Positions 16,578 through 25,590 of a DNA stretch of 64,000 bases are shown here, piece after piece (position 1 is the first letter of the stretch; every line of letters begins with the position of its first letter). This stretch comes from Clostridia bacterium. GTDB taxonomy: Bacteria; Bacillota; Clostridia; Christensenellales; Borkfalkiaceae. The stretch covers positions 1 to 64,000 of the forward strand of contig JAFVRR010000005.1 in NCBI GenBank assembly GCA_017504165.1, written 5' to 3'. The position numbers and the translations under genes are program-made. The notes beneath the pieces are model-generated. The model did no database searches. It was not told where the DNA came from and saw only the letters and a list, made by a program, of their open reading frames with translations.

Positions 16578-17834
16578 TTATTCGGTTTTTTGTCCTATAA
16601 ACATACCGTTTTGAATTAATTTTTCTTTAAGAGCGGTAATAGGCACGTCACGTACGCTAAGTCCGCTTTTTATAATTAAACCAATCGCAGTTCCCGCCGC
16701 TTCGCCTATTGATGAAACGGTAGGAATTATTCTATAAGATGCTTGTGCGCCGTGGTCTGAAGAAATACATCTACCTGCAACTAGTAAATTGTTTAATTTT
16801 TTAGGGATAAGGCAACGGTAAGGAATAGTGTAGTATTCGCCTAGCGGGAAGAAGAAATGGCTTGTTCCAGAGCCTTCGGGGTTGTGAATATCTATATCGT
16901 AATTACAAGCGGATATTCCGTCTTCAAATTTAGTAAAAGACCTACAATCGCTTTCAGTTAAAACGTAATCTCCAACAATTTTTCTGCTTTCTCTAATTCC
17001 TATTTCGCTAGCGGTAATTAAATAAGTATCGTTAAAACTTGTGGTGTGCTTTTTCATAAATTCGTACACTTCAAACACTTGCTTGCGCGCTATAATTTCC
17101 GCATCGGTTAAATCTTTAACGGAAGTTGGGTCTTTTTTTATAACTCGGGTAGTATTAAAATGTAAAACGTTAGGTAAAAGTGTTCTAAACACCAAAATAT
17201 TTTCACGTGGGTTAATAAATTCGTTGTTTGCTAAACTTTTAGCGTAGGCTTGTTGAAGTGCGGGTAAGTCTTTCATAAATTTTTCAACGTCAACGTTTCC
17301 AACGCGAAAGCACAACGTCATAGGCTGGCATAAATTATCTTTTTCTCTACCTAAAAGAGTAGGGCATTTTGCAAGATATGCAACTTGAGCGTCACCGGTA
17401 GCGTCTATATAATAATCGGCTTTTATATCAATAACGCCATTAACCGTAGCAATAGATATTGATTTTATATTTCCTTTTTCCTTTTTAACCTTAAATAAGT
17501 AAGAGTGAAATAGTATATCAACGCCCGCATCAGTTAGCATTTCGTTTAAAATAAGTTTTAGGTCTTCGTCTATAAACCTACGGTTATTGTATGCGTTTTT
17601 TTCTTTTAATTTTTTTATAATATCGTCAAGTATTCCCGTAGAAAGATTGATAATTTTTTCGTTTATTTTCGTATTATAAGGCATAAAAGGTGTCACAAAA
17701 CAATTAGTCGTTGCCCCACCAAGGCAATTTGCTTTTTCTATTATAATAACTTTTGCACCTTCTCTTGCTGCGGCAAGCGCCGCCGACACGCCTGCAAAAC
17801 CTCCGCCAACTACTGCTAAATCGTATTTTTGCAT
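16578..17834 (-). CDS. FAD-dependent oxidoreductase (FAD_oxidored type)
   Basis: 418 residues. The N-terminal dinucleotide motif is VVGGGFAGVSAALAAAREGAKVIIIEKA (positions about 7-34), followed by NCLGGATTN (about 36-44), typical of the secreted/cytosolic FAD-dependent family PF12831. DATGDAQVAYLA (about 146) and a C-terminal GRCISSDHGAQASYR (about 355-370) complete the FAD site. The substrate is not evident. It is divergent from the PocR-AraC regulator, which may control it. Confidence 0.88.
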   Translation of the reverse strand: MQKYDLAVVGGGFAGVSAALAAAREGAKVIIIEKANCLGGATTNCFVTPFMPYNTKINEKIINLSTGILDDIIKKLKEKNAYNNRRFIDEDLKLILNEMLTDAGVDILFHSYLFKVKKEKGNIKSISIATVNGVIDIKADYYIDATGDAQVAYLAKCPTLLGREKDNLCQPMTLCFRVGNVDVEKFMKDLPALQQAYAKSLANNEFINPRENILVFRTLLPNVLHFNTTRVIKKDPTSVKDLTDAEIIARKQVFEVYEFMKKHTTSFNDTYLITASEIGIRESRKIVGDYVLTESDCRSFTKFEDGISACNYDIDIHNPEGSGTSHFFFPLGEYYTIPYRCLIPKKLNNLLVAGRCISSDHGAQASYRIIPTVSSIGEAAGTAIGLIIKSGLSVRDVPITALKEKLIQNGMFIGQKTE

Positions 17835-17962
17835 AAATACCTCCTAATATAGATTATTTTATCATTCTAATATTAACTTTTCTATCACAAATAACGCTAA
17901 AAACTTGAACAAAAGATATATTTATGATAAAATTAATAAAAAATGTATAATTAGGTGAACAA

Positions 17963-18814
17963 TTGCAAAATTTACAAACGTTGATTTCTCAAATAGAAAA
18001 GGGCAGAGAGATACATATTAGTATCTTAGACCTTAACGGTATTTTAGATACCCCTTTGACTAAAATATCTTTTAAAAACGTTATACACTCTAAAGCGTTT
18101 TGCGATATGGCTAAGTCTACCCCTAAAGGCTACGGAAGGTGTATTGAGTGTAAGAACAAGGCGAACAAAAAAGCAAAAACCGAAAAAGCACCGTTTTGCG
18201 GGCATTGTAGTTATGGTTTATACGAATTAGCATACCCCGTTATTCAAAGCGGAAACGTAGTTGCTATTATTTACGTTGGCAACGCCGTTATTGACGAACA
18301 AATTTCAAAAAGCATTATTGAAAGGGCGTCTAAAAAAACGGGTGTCGATAAAAATTTACTATTTTCTGAACTTAATAACGCCGAAAAAATTGAAAGCGAA
18401 AAAGAACTTTACGAAATTGCCGAAATAGTATCAGACTATATGAAAATGCTATGCGATATAGCCCCAAAAAATAAAAACAATATTCATTGGCTTGTATCTT
18501 TAATAAAAGAGCATATAGATGAAAATTATAGTGAAGACCTATCTCTTAAAGAAATAGCAAATACCTATCAAAAAAATGAAAAGTATTTAGGTAGGCTATT
18601 TAAAGAGCAAATGGGAATAAGTTTTTCAAGTTATTATAATAGCGTGCGATTAAAAAAGGCAGAAGGTCTTTTACAAAACAGCAGTTTAAAAGTATTAGAT
18701 ATTGCGCTTGAATGCGGGTTTAATAACGTTTCTTATTTTAATAGATTGTTTTATAAAAAGCACTCTATTTCGCCAAAAGAATATAGAAAAGCAAATGATA
18801 GGATAATAAAATAA
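17963..18814 (+). CDS. PocR-type sensor AraC regulator
   Basis: 283 residues from TTG 17963, with AGGTG 8 bases upstream. Residues about 1-150 form a PocR ligand-binding domain (FCDMAKSTPKGYGRCIECKNKA ... CGHCSYGLYELAYPV, Cys-rich). PocR domains sense hydrocarbon or polyol-type small molecules. Residues about 180-283 are an AraC DNA-binding domain (LSLKEIANTYQKNEKYLGRLFKEQMG). The 128-bp divergent gap to the FAD oxidoreductase suggests local control. Confidence 0.88.
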   Translation: MQNLQTLISQIEKGREIHISILDLNGILDTPLTKISFKNVIHSKAFCDMAKSTPKGYGRCIECKNKANKKAKTEKAPFCGHCSYGLYELAYPVIQSGNVVAIIYVGNAVIDEQISKSIIERASKKTGVDKNLLFSELNNAEKIESEKELYEIAEIVSDYMKMLCDIAPKNKNNIHWLVSLIKEHIDENYSEDLSLKEIANTYQKNEKYLGRLFKEQMGISFSSYYNSVRLKKAEGLLQNSSLKVLDIALECGFNNVSYFNRLFYKKHSISPKEYRKANDRIIK

Positions 18815-18861
18815 TTTACCTTTTACAATCTTCTTTTTACTTTAAAAATCTAATAAATACC

Positions 18862-18890
18862 TTTACAAACGGGGTAAATAGTTGTATAAT
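18862..18890 (+). promoter_or_regulatory. Promoter of the GATase-like gene
   Basis: TTTACA (18862-18867), 17-base spacer, TATAAT (18885-18890). The region is very similar to the nagB promoter (ATACCTTTACAAA ... GTTGTATAATCAA). Confidence 0.75.
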
Positions 18891-18931
18891 CAAGGGGTGA
18901 AAAAACTTTAAATACTTTTAGGGAGATTTTC

Positions 18932-19615
18932 ATGAAAAAACCATTAATCGGTATGTTTGGTGTGATAAACGATATCAAAGAAGCAATTATGCCAGAGCCA
19001 TACGTAAATGCCGTTGTAAAAGCAGGTGGTATTCCAATAGCGTTTCCGTATCTTAAAGATGAAGAAATGCTCAACCAACTTTTATCAATGTGCGATGGTT
19101 ATTTCTTTATTGGTGGGGAAGACGTAGACCCGTCAAGATACGGCGAAGAAAAAAGAGAAGTTTGCGAAAAAACAAATCCTTTACGTGATGATTACGATTT
19201 TAAAATATTCGATTTATGTTTTAAAACAAGTAAACCAATCATTGGCATTTGCCGTGGCTCGCAAATTATTAACGTTGCTATGGGTGGAACTTTATATCAA
19301 GATTTATTAACAGATACATCAATTACCGTAAAACATAAAAACGATAGCGTTGATATTGTTGAAAACACCCCACTTCATCAACTAATAGGTAAGAACAATA
19401 TGTTCGTAAATTCTTTTCACCATCAAGCCGTAAAAGACGTGGGCAAGGGCTTAAAAGTTATGGCAATTTCGTCAGACGGCATCATTGAAGGCACTTATTT
19501 AGATAGTGATAGATACGTGCGCGCATATCAATGGCACCCTGAAAGACTTGTTGATACAAGCGAAGAAAACCACTTATTATTCGTAGATTTTATCAACGCG
19601 TGCAAAAAGAAATAA
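18932..19615 (+). CDS. Class I glutamine amidotransferase-like hydrolase (gamma-glutamyl-GABA hydrolase family)
   Basis: 227 residues. Nucleophile elbow GICRGSQIINV (Cys about 107), His/Glu pair in AYQWHPERL (about 200-205), and the family GGEDVDPSRYGEE segment match the PuuD / peptidase C26 group, which cleaves gamma-glutamyl bonds in the cytoplasm. AGGGAG precedes ATG 18932. It has its own promoter, near-identical in design to that of nagB, so the two may be co-regulated. Confidence 0.88.
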   Translation: MKKPLIGMFGVINDIKEAIMPEPYVNAVVKAGGIPIAFPYLKDEEMLNQLLSMCDGYFFIGGEDVDPSRYGEEKREVCEKTNPLRDDYDFKIFDLCFKTSKPIIGICRGSQIINVAMGGTLYQDLLTDTSITVKHKNDSVDIVENTPLHQLIGKNNMFVNSFHHQAVKDVGKGLKVMAISSDGIIEGTYLDSDRYVRAYQWHPERLVDTSEENHLLFVDFINACKKK

Positions 19616-19670
19616 TCGTTTTTCAACGTGTAAAATTTAGCCGTTAAAATTATTCTTTAAAAAAGATAAA

Positions 19671-19704
19671 ATACCTTTACAAAAGGTATAATAAGTTGTA
19701 TAAT
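19671..19704 (+). promoter_or_regulatory. nagB promoter with overlapping palindrome
   Basis: TTTACA (19676-19681), 17-base spacer, TATAAT (19699-19704). The palindrome ATACCTTT-ACA-AAAGGTAT (19671-19689) covers the -35 box, a good place for a repressor. The GATase promoter keeps the left arm only. Confidence 0.65.
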
Positions 19705-19740
19705 CAAATAAAAAATAAAAGTTCTAAGGAGCGTAAAAAT

Positions 19741-20526
19741 ATGAAATTAATTATTAAAGAAAACTATAACGATATGAGTAAATGGGCTGCAGAACATATC
19801 GCTAACGCGATTAACAACCACAAAGAAGACCGTCCTTTCGTGCTCGGCCTTCCAACAGGTTCTTCTCCACTTGGCGTTTACAAAAACTTAATAGAAATGA
19901 ATAAAGCGGGCAAAGTAACTTTTAAAAACGTTGTAACTTTCAATATGGACGAATACGTTGGTCTTCCAAGAGAACACGACCAAAGTTATTGGTACTTTAT
20001 GCACGACAATTTCTTTAACCACATTGATATTCCAAGAGAAAATATCAATATTTTAGACGGCATGGCAAAAGACTTAGAGGCAGAATGTCAACGCTACGAA
20101 GATAAAATTGCATCTTACGGCGGTATCGATTTATTTATGGGTGGTAGCGGTGTTGACGGTCACATTGCATTCAACGAACCGTTTACTTCTTTAACTTCAA
20201 GAACAGGCGTTCGCGCTTTAACTGAAGATACTTTAATCGTTAACTCTCGTTTCTTTGGTAACGACGTTAATAAAGTTCCTAAAACAGCACTTTCAGTAGG
20301 TGTTGGTACGGTTTGTGATTCAAAACAAGTTATGCTTTTAATTAGCGGTCATAACAAAGCGCGCGCATTACGTCATTGCGTAGAAGGCGGTGTTGACCAC
20401 GCGTGGACAATTAGCGCTTTACAATTACACAAAGACGGTATTATTGCTTGTGACGAGGCTGCTTGTGGCGAATTAAAAGTTGATACTTATAAATACTTTA
20501 AAGAAATCTATAAAGACGAGAAGTAA
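19741..20526 (+). CDS. nagB: Glucosamine-6-phosphate deaminase
   Basis: 261 residues from ATG 19741 (AAGGAGC upstream; the longer frame from 19696 begins within the promoter). Family motifs: [12 protein letters not shown] (about 40-51), [11 protein letters not shown] (about 66-76) with the catalytic Asp, and [14 protein letters not shown] (about 132-145), where the usual second Ile is Ser. It converts glucosamine-6-phosphate to fructose-6-phosphate and ammonia. A GH20-like gene at 49116 uses a similar -35 box, but no nagA is in the window. Confidence 0.95.
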   Translation: MKLIIKENYNDMSKWAAEHIANAINNHKEDRPFVLGLPTGSSPLGVYKNLIEMNKAGKVTFKNVVTFNMDEYVGLPREHDQSYWYFMHDNFFNHIDIPRENINILDGMAKDLEAECQRYEDKIASYGGIDLFMGGSGVDGHIAFNEPFTSLTSRTGVRALTEDTLIVNSRFFGNDVNKVPKTALSVGVGTVCDSKQVMLLISGHNKARALRHCVEGGVDHAWTISALQLHKDGIIACDEAACGELKVDTYKYFKEIYKDEK

Positions 20527-20577
20527 ATCTTTTGCTAAAGCAAAATCTTTGTAAAACGAAAAATAATTAAAACTATA

Positions 20578-20603
20578 AAAGCGAAGGAAATTCCTTCGCT
20601 TTA
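20578..20603 (+). terminator. Terminator after nagB
   Basis: AAAGCGAAGGAA pairs with TTCCTTCGCTTT, then TATCTTT. Confidence 0.75.
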
Positions 20604-20650
20604 TCTTTACAAATTGTGTCAAGCAAAATCTTTTCAAAAGGGAAATAAAA

Positions 20651-21217
20651 ATGAAAGTTTATATAATTAGGCACGGTGAAAGCGAAACGAACGTTAAGGG
20701 AATATGGGCAGGATGGCTCGACGCAAATTTAACCGAGCAAGGCAAAGAAGACGCAAAACTTGCAAAAGAAGTGCTTTCGGGTGTTAAGTTCGATAAGGTT
20801 TATTCAAGTGACCTTAAAAGGGCAATGCAAACTGCTAGCATCTGCGCGCCCGATTACGAAGTGGAAACAAGCGCTCTTATTAGAGAAATTAACGTGGGCA
20901 CTTTAGCGGGTAAAGAATCCAATTCATTATCAGAAGAAGATAAAAAGGTTTATAGTGAATTTGGTTATAAAAGCGTTGGCGGAGAAAGCCTTGACGAATT
21001 TAATGAAAGGGTTTTAAACTTTAAAAGTATGCTTGAAGGGAAAAACTATCAAAACGTAGCAGTTTTTGCGCACGCTGGGGTTTTAAGAAGATTTTTATAT
21101 TCCGTTTTAGAAACGACAATACCAATCAAAAACTTTTGTTGTAAAAATTGTACAGTAATAGTTTTTGAATTCGATAACTCAAACTGGAAACTACATAGTT
21201 TAATTAACGTAAAATAA
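20651..21217 (+). CDS. Histidine phosphatase family protein
   Basis: 188 residues. RHGES near residue 7 (catalytic RHG), Glu in the ALIREINVGTLAGKE block (about 78), and late FAHAGVLRRFL (second catalytic His, about 142). The pattern is that of the cytosolic phosphoglycerate-mutase-like group, such as alpha-ribazole phosphatase or GpmB-type enzymes; the substrate cannot be decided. Single-gene unit with its own terminator. Confidence 0.88.
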   Translation: MKVYIIRHGESETNVKGIWAGWLDANLTEQGKEDAKLAKEVLSGVKFDKVYSSDLKRAMQTASICAPDYEVETSALIREINVGTLAGKESNSLSEEDKKVYSEFGYKSVGGESLDEFNERVLNFKSMLEGKNYQNVAVFAHAGVLRRFLYSVLETTIPIKNFCCKNCTVIVFEFDNSNWKLHSLINVK

Positions 21218-21243
21218 AAGAACCGTTTTGGGTTCTTTTTTAA
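21216..21243 (+). terminator. Intrinsic terminator
   Basis: AAAAGAACC-GTTTTG-GGTTCTTTT, then T run. Confidence 0.82.
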
Positions 21244-21325
21244 TTTTTATATTGAAAATTTTAATATTTTCTTGTATAATAAATACATTAATAAACAAAA
21301 GTTAACGATTAAAGGAAATATATTT

Positions 21326-22318
21326 ATGGGTTATATTGCATCTGAAAAACGTTATGAAAAAATGGAATATAGAAAATGTGGCGAAAGCGGATTAAAACTT
21401 CCTTCAATATCACTTGGCCTTTGGCACAATTTTGGTGATAACGGCAATTTTGAAAATATGAAGAATATGTGTTGTACCGCCTTTGATAATGGTATTACAC
21501 ATTTTGATTTAGCCAATAACTACGGCCCAATGCCAGGTAGTGCGGAAAGAAATTTTGGCAAAATTTTAAACAAGTATTTAAAACCTTATCGCGATGAAAT
21601 AATCATAAGCACTAAAGCCGGCTACACTATGTGGGACGGACCTTATGGCGACTATGGCAGTAGAAAATATTTAATGGCTAGTTTAGACCAAAGCCTTAAA
21701 AGAATGAATATCGATTACGTTGATATTTTCTATCATCATAGAATGACGCCTGAAACCCCATTATACGAAACGATGTGGGCGCTTAACGATATCGTTAAAA
21801 GCGGTAAAGCCCTTTACGTAGGACTTTCTAACTATAACGGCGAAACAATGTTAAAGGCTTCCCAAATTTTAAACGAATTACATTGTCCGTTTATTATCAA
21901 TCAAAATAGGTACTCTATTTTTGATAGAACTATTAAAAATAACGGCTTATTAGATAGCGCTATTTCCGCTAAAAAGGGATTAATTATTTTTAGCCCGTTA
22001 GCGCAAGGTTTACTAACGGGTCGTTATTTGAACGGCGTTCCAAGCGATAGCCGTGTAAAAACCGACGGTAGATTTTTAAATGAAAAACATCTTACTTTTG
22101 AAACGTTAGGCAAAATAGAAAAATTAAACGAAATTGCTAAAAGGCGTGGTCAATCGTTAGCGCAAATGGCTCTTTCGTGGATTTATAGTCAAGAAGGCAT
22201 AACAAGCGTTTTAATAGGCGCATCAAAGCCCGAACAAATTACCGAAAATTTAAAGATGGTTCAAAACCTTAACTTTACTAAAGAAGAACTTTTAGAAATT
22301 GACAATATCGTACTTTAA
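21326..22318 (+). CDS. Aldo/keto reductase (YghZ-like)
   Basis: 330 residues from ATG 21326, with AAAGGAAA upstream; the longer frame from 21272 starts at TTG inside the promoter. Catalytic Asp/Tyr in HFDLANNYGP (about 58-67), Lys in ISTKAGY (about 92), His in FYHHRM (about 132). LWHNFGD and the overall pattern fit the L-glyceraldehyde-3-phosphate reductase-like AKR14 group. It uses NADPH to reduce aldehydes in the cytosol. Confidence 0.9.
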   Translation: MGYIASEKRYEKMEYRKCGESGLKLPSISLGLWHNFGDNGNFENMKNMCCTAFDNGITHFDLANNYGPMPGSAERNFGKILNKYLKPYRDEIIISTKAGYTMWDGPYGDYGSRKYLMASLDQSLKRMNIDYVDIFYHHRMTPETPLYETMWALNDIVKSGKALYVGLSNYNGETMLKASQILNELHCPFIINQNRYSIFDRTIKNNGLLDSAISAKKGLIIFSPLAQGLLTGRYLNGVPSDSRVKTDGRFLNEKHLTFETLGKIEKLNEIAKRRGQSLAQMALSWIYSQEGITSVLIGASKPEQITENLKMVQNLNFTKEELLEIDNIVL

Positions 22319-22325
22319 TATAAAG

Positions 22326-22408
22326 GGGAAATTATGATTAAAATTATGTTTGTATGTCACGGAAATATCTGCCGTAGCCCTATGGCGGAATTTTTGCTAA
22401 AAGACCTT
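22326..22408 (+). repeat. Direct repeat, left copy (phosphatase 5' end)
   Basis: About 83 bases nearly identical to 23221-23303 (offset 895), differing at a few, mostly third, codon positions. The pair brackets the PnuC-like gene. Confidence 0.88.
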
Positions 22409-22414
22409 ATTTAA
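22334..22414 (+). pseudogene. Duplicated 5' fragment of low-molecular-weight phosphatase gene
   Basis: ATG 22334 encodes 26 residues, MIKIMFVCHGNICRSPMAEF then LLKDLI, and stops. These are the first residues of the intact phosphatase at 23229, including the CxxxxCR P-loop, but nothing more. A ribosome binding site (AGGGGAAA) remains. A functional product is unlikely. Confidence 0.88.
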
Positions 22415-22455
22415 AAACGGGACTTGTTTGGTTAAAAAGTTGTCCTTTCTAGTGA

Positions 22456-22484
22456 TTGTCAAATAATAAAGTTAGTGCTATACT
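22456..22484 (+). promoter_or_regulatory. Promoter of PnuC-like gene
   Basis: TTGTCA (22456-22461), 17-base spacer, TATACT (22479-22484). The implied start point near 22491 excludes an ATG at 22485 as the start codon. Confidence 0.65.
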
Positions 22485-22517
22485 ATGCTTGCTAAAATTT
22501 TTAATAGTAGGTTAAAC

Positions 22518-23204
22518 ATGAATAGAAGAACAAAAGTTATACTAACTGAATACGTGCCGCTTATTATTGCTTTTATTTCTACGGTACTTTGCGCTATAAT
22601 TTTTAAGCAAGACTTAGTCAAAACTATACCCGTTTGCTTTTCTTTAGTAATCGTACTATTAAGTGCTCGCGCAAATAAAATTTGTTATCTATTAGGCGCA
22701 ACTAATTGTTTAATTTATATAGTAGGGTATTTAATGGAAGGGCTTTACGGCTCGTTTTTACAAACGCTATTTAGCGCCGTTATGCAGTTTGCAACGTTTT
22801 TCTATTGGAAAAAGAATTCTTATAAACACGCAACAAAGTTTAGAAAAATGAGTGTTTTATTCAGAATTTTATTAGTGATTGTAATTTTAGTATTAACGGC
22901 AATTGCAGTAGTAACGCTTAAAAATTTAAACGGAAAGGAAGTATTTTTAGACGCTTTTACTCTAGTTCTTGGTATAGTAGGTCCAATACTTACGCTATTT
23001 GCCTTTATGGAATATTTACCACTTGCAGTACTTGCGCAAGCGTTAACGCTTATAATGTGGATAAAAATAACCATATCAGGAAGTATTGCAAATATAACCT
23101 ACGTTATACTATCACTTTATAATACGTATATGATGGTACGCCTTAGTTTAACGTGGATTAAACTATATAAAGAACAAAAAACACTTGATAAAAAGGCTAA
23201 TTAA
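22518..23204 (+). CDS. PnuC-like membrane transporter
   Basis: 228 residues from ATG 22518, chosen because the promoter -10 box ends at 22484. Seven to eight hydrophobic segments; the GSFLQTLFSAVMQFATFFYWKKNSY block (about 77-101) resembles the central motif of PnuC nicotinamide riboside/NMN transporters. The match is by pattern only. The gene interrupts a duplicated phosphatase start and so probably arrived with or caused the duplication. Confidence 0.65.
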   Translation: MNRRTKVILTEYVPLIIAFISTVLCAIIFKQDLVKTIPVCFSLVIVLLSARANKICYLLGATNCLIYIVGYLMEGLYGSFLQTLFSAVMQFATFFYWKKNSYKHATKFRKMSVLFRILLVIVILVLTAIAVVTLKNLNGKEVFLDAFTLVLGIVGPILTLFAFMEYLPLAVLAQALTLIMWIKITISGSIANITYVILSLYNTYMMVRLSLTWIKLYKEQKTLDKKAN

Positions 23205-23228
23205 AGGTATAATATTTTTGGTGAAATT

Positions 23229-23681
23229 ATGATTAGAATTATGTTTGTGTGTCACGGAAATATTTGCCGTAGCCCTATGGCGGAATTTTTGCTAAAAGAC
23301 CTTGTTAAAAAATCGGGCGAAGAAGACCTTTTTGAAATTAAAAGTAGCGCGACAAGTAGCGAAGAACTTGGCAACCCCGTACACTACGGGACTAAAGGCG
23401 TACTTGACAGGTTAGGCATTTCTTGCAAGGGTAAATACGCCGTGAAATTAACTGCAAGCGACTATCAAAAGTACGACTATTTTATCGGTATGGACGAAAG
23501 AAACCGCTACAATATGGTAAGGCTATTTAACGGCGATAAAGACAATAAAGTTAAACTTTTAATGGATTTTACCGATACCCCCGGCGACGTTGCCGACCCT
23601 TGGTGGACGGGTAATTTTGAAGAAACCTACCACGACGTTTCTAAAGGCGTAAAAGCATTATATGAATATTTAAAAAAATAA
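23229..23681 (+). CDS. Low-molecular-weight protein-tyrosine-phosphatase
   Basis: 150 residues. P-loop VCHGNICRSPMAEF (nucleophile Cys8, Arg14) and late general-acid DVADPWWTGNFEET (about 116-129). The usual length of the family. It dephosphorylates phosphotyrosine in the cytosol; targets unknown. The first 83 bases are duplicated 895 bp upstream. The ribosome binding site (TGGTGAAATT) is weaker than in the fragment copy. Confidence 0.93.
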   Translation: MIRIMFVCHGNICRSPMAEFLLKDLVKKSGEEDLFEIKSSATSSEELGNPVHYGTKGVLDRLGISCKGKYAVKLTASDYQKYDYFIGMDERNRYNMVRLFNGDKDNKVKLLMDFTDTPGDVADPWWTGNFEETYHDVSKGVKALYEYLKK

Positions 23682-23706
23682 AAACGCTTTTAAAAAGCGT
23701 TTTTTA
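23681..23706. terminator. Bidirectional terminator
   Basis: AAAACGCTTT-TAA-AAAGCGTTTT with A and T runs. It serves the convergent phosphatase and histidinol phosphatase genes. Confidence 0.85.
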
Positions 23707-24495
23707 TTTGTTTATTTTTATAATATTTGGGGTTTTAATATAATTAAGTTTGTATTTTTTAATTAGTTTAAATGCTTTAAAAATGCAATTTACTTCGTAA
23801 ACGTCGTTAGCGCTATGCGCATCACAGCCAACAACAACGGGCGCGCCGATTTTGCCTGCAATTTTCCAAAACAAGTTGTTTGGATAAATTCTATTTTCTC
23901 TAATACCAAGTAAATTCAATTCTAAAGGAATATTAAGTTCTTTAGAAGTTTGGCAAATTCTTGTCATTTCGCTTACGTAATCGCTATTTTTCCCAGTAAA
24001 GTTTATAATATCTGGATGGGCAACGTAAGTAAAAACCCCCGTTTTCATCGCTTTTATAATAACGTCAACGTAAATGGCAAGTTCTTCTTTTGTTTCCGTT
24101 GTTTTATATAAAGAGTGTTTGCCGTTTTTATGTTCTGCCGAATAAAAGTGTTGACCTAAAATTAAATATTCTGCGCCGTTTTCCTTTGCCGTTTTTAGCA
24201 TTACGTCAAAATACTCTTCATAGTATTCCATCTCAAAACCGATAATAATATCTATTTGATTTAAGTACTTTTCCCTTAACGATTTAATACTGTCAAAATA
24301 ATCTTGGCATTCATTAATTGGCAGTCTATATTTAGACTCTGTGCCGTCTTCTCTAACTAGTGGAATATGCTCGGAAAAGCCAAGTTTTTTAATGCCGTTG
24401 TTTATTGCATTTAATATATATTCTTCGTCTTCGCCTACCGCATGGTTACACCTTTTTGTGTGAGTGTGGTAGTTGTAATCAAGTTTTTTAAGCAT
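23704..24495 (-). CDS. hisK: PHP-type histidinol-phosphatase
   Basis: 263 residues. It opens with YHTHTKRCNHA (metal-binding HxH, about 10-19) and has GFSEHIP (about 39-45), a late AHPD (about 157) and GCDAHS (about 227-232), the metal ligands of the HisK/HisJ PHP family. It hydrolyses histidinol-phosphate, the step missing from the operon at 34.3-41.9 kb, where hisB is only the dehydratase. The promoter region has AGTGTGCTAAT, part of the TTTAGCGTGCTAAA palindrome before the his operon. Confidence 0.9.
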   Translation of the reverse strand: MLKKLDYNYHTHTKRCNHAVGEDEEYILNAINNGIKKLGFSEHIPLVREDGTESKYRLPINECQDYFDSIKSLREKYLNQIDIIIGFEMEYYEEYFDVMLKTAKENGAEYLILGQHFYSAEHKNGKHSLYKTTETKEELAIYVDVIIKAMKTGVFTYVAHPDIINFTGKNSDYVSEMTRICQTSKELNIPLELNLLGIRENRIYPNNLFWKIAGKIGAPVVVGCDAHSANDVYEVNCIFKAFKLIKKYKLNYIKTPNIIKINK

Positions 24496-24541
24496 AAGAC
24501 AATATTAGCACACTTTATTATAAAAGGCAACTAAAAACTAA

Positions 24542-24568
24542 AGGCGAAGCGTTAAAAACGCTTCGCCT
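24542..24568 (-). terminator. Terminator after asparaginase-like gene
   Basis: AGGCGAAGCGTT-AAA-AACGCTTCGCCT with a T-rich tail on the minus strand. Confidence 0.8.
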
Positions 24569-24580
24569 AAATATTATATT

Positions 24581-25573
24581 TTAATCTATAAATTCGCCCA
24601 TAATTTCATCTAACATAAAGGTGTTTAAATCTTTATTTAAACTAATTGCAATCCAAAGTTTAACGTAAATTGCAGGTATTGTAGAAAGTGGTAAAACCAC
24701 AAGAGAAAGGGTGTCAAAAAGTTCGGTACTATCGTAATTTTTTCCACCCCTAACGTTAGGAATAAAGATAGGAATTTTCTTTTCTTTTGCCAATTTGCAA
24801 AACTTAACTAAGTTTTCGCTATGGGTGTTTAACGTTCCCGAATGGTAAGGCTTAATTAAAACTGCATTGTACTTATCAAGGTCGTAATCAAAACTATCTC
24901 CGGGCACGCTATTTATAAACAATATTTTAGGCGATGGAACAAAATCTACAAGCCCAATAGCCCCTTTACCGTCAAGTTTGGGCAAATCGTTAAATTTAAT
25001 GATAGAGTTTTCCCCCTTAACGTATTCGCCGTAAGAAATGCCGTCAATCGAGCAAACTGTATCGCTCGCTTCGTTATGACTAACAATTCTAGTCGCGTAG
25101 AAAAATTCAACAGGGCCGTCTAAAGAATTTCTATAAGAAACAAAAACACCGCCTTTTTTATGTTTAGAAATAAATTCAACGGCGCCCAAGAAATTGTCGT
25201 TACCATTAGATAATTTATTTTCAAGCGGATAGTTTGCCGAAACTAAAACCACAGGCACGTTTTTAGTGTCAACCGTGTATGCTAAAGCGGATGCGGTATA
25301 TTGAAGTGTATCCGTGCCGTGCGTAACGATAATACCGTCGTAACCTAAACTAATTTTACTTTCAACAAGTTTAGATAAAATGGTAAGTTCCTTGCCCGAC
25401 AAATTTTCACTTAAAATAGAGTAAGGACATTCAACGTCAAACTCTACGTCAATATTAGAATTATTATTAAAATTATTAAGAAGGGCATACTTCTTTTTTT
25501 CATCAAGCGAAATGTATTCTTTTCCGACGGAACTTTGAATAGTTCCGCCCGTAAATATAACCAAAATTTTCAT
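24581..25573 (-). CDS. L-asparaginase-like amidohydrolase
   Basis: 330 residues. FTGGTIQSS (about 7-15, first catalytic Thr) and VTHGTDTLQYTASAL (about 83-97, second Thr and Asp-Lys side) define the asparaginase/glutaminase family. The segment usually reading GYGxGN is here KPYHSGTLNT, so specificity may be altered. It starts 17 bases after the stop of the TIR gene with AAGGA upstream, so the two genes form one operon. It may be ordinary nitrogen metabolism or a partner of the TIR protein. Confidence 0.85.
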   Translation of the reverse strand: MKILVIFTGGTIQSSVGKEYISLDEKKKYALLNNFNNNSNIDVEFDVECPYSILSENLSGKELTILSKLVESKISLGYDGIIVTHGTDTLQYTASALAYTVDTKNVPVVLVSANYPLENKLSNGNDNFLGAVEFISKHKKGGVFVSYRNSLDGPVEFFYATRIVSHNEASDTVCSIDGISYGEYVKGENSIIKFNDLPKLDGKGAIGLVDFVPSPKILFINSVPGDSFDYDLDKYNAVLIKPYHSGTLNTHSENLVKFCKLAKEKKIPIFIPNVRGGKNYDSTELFDTLSLVVLPLSTIPAIYVKLWIAISLNKDLNTFMLDEIMGEFID

Positions 25574-25590
25574 TTAACTAGTCCTTTATA

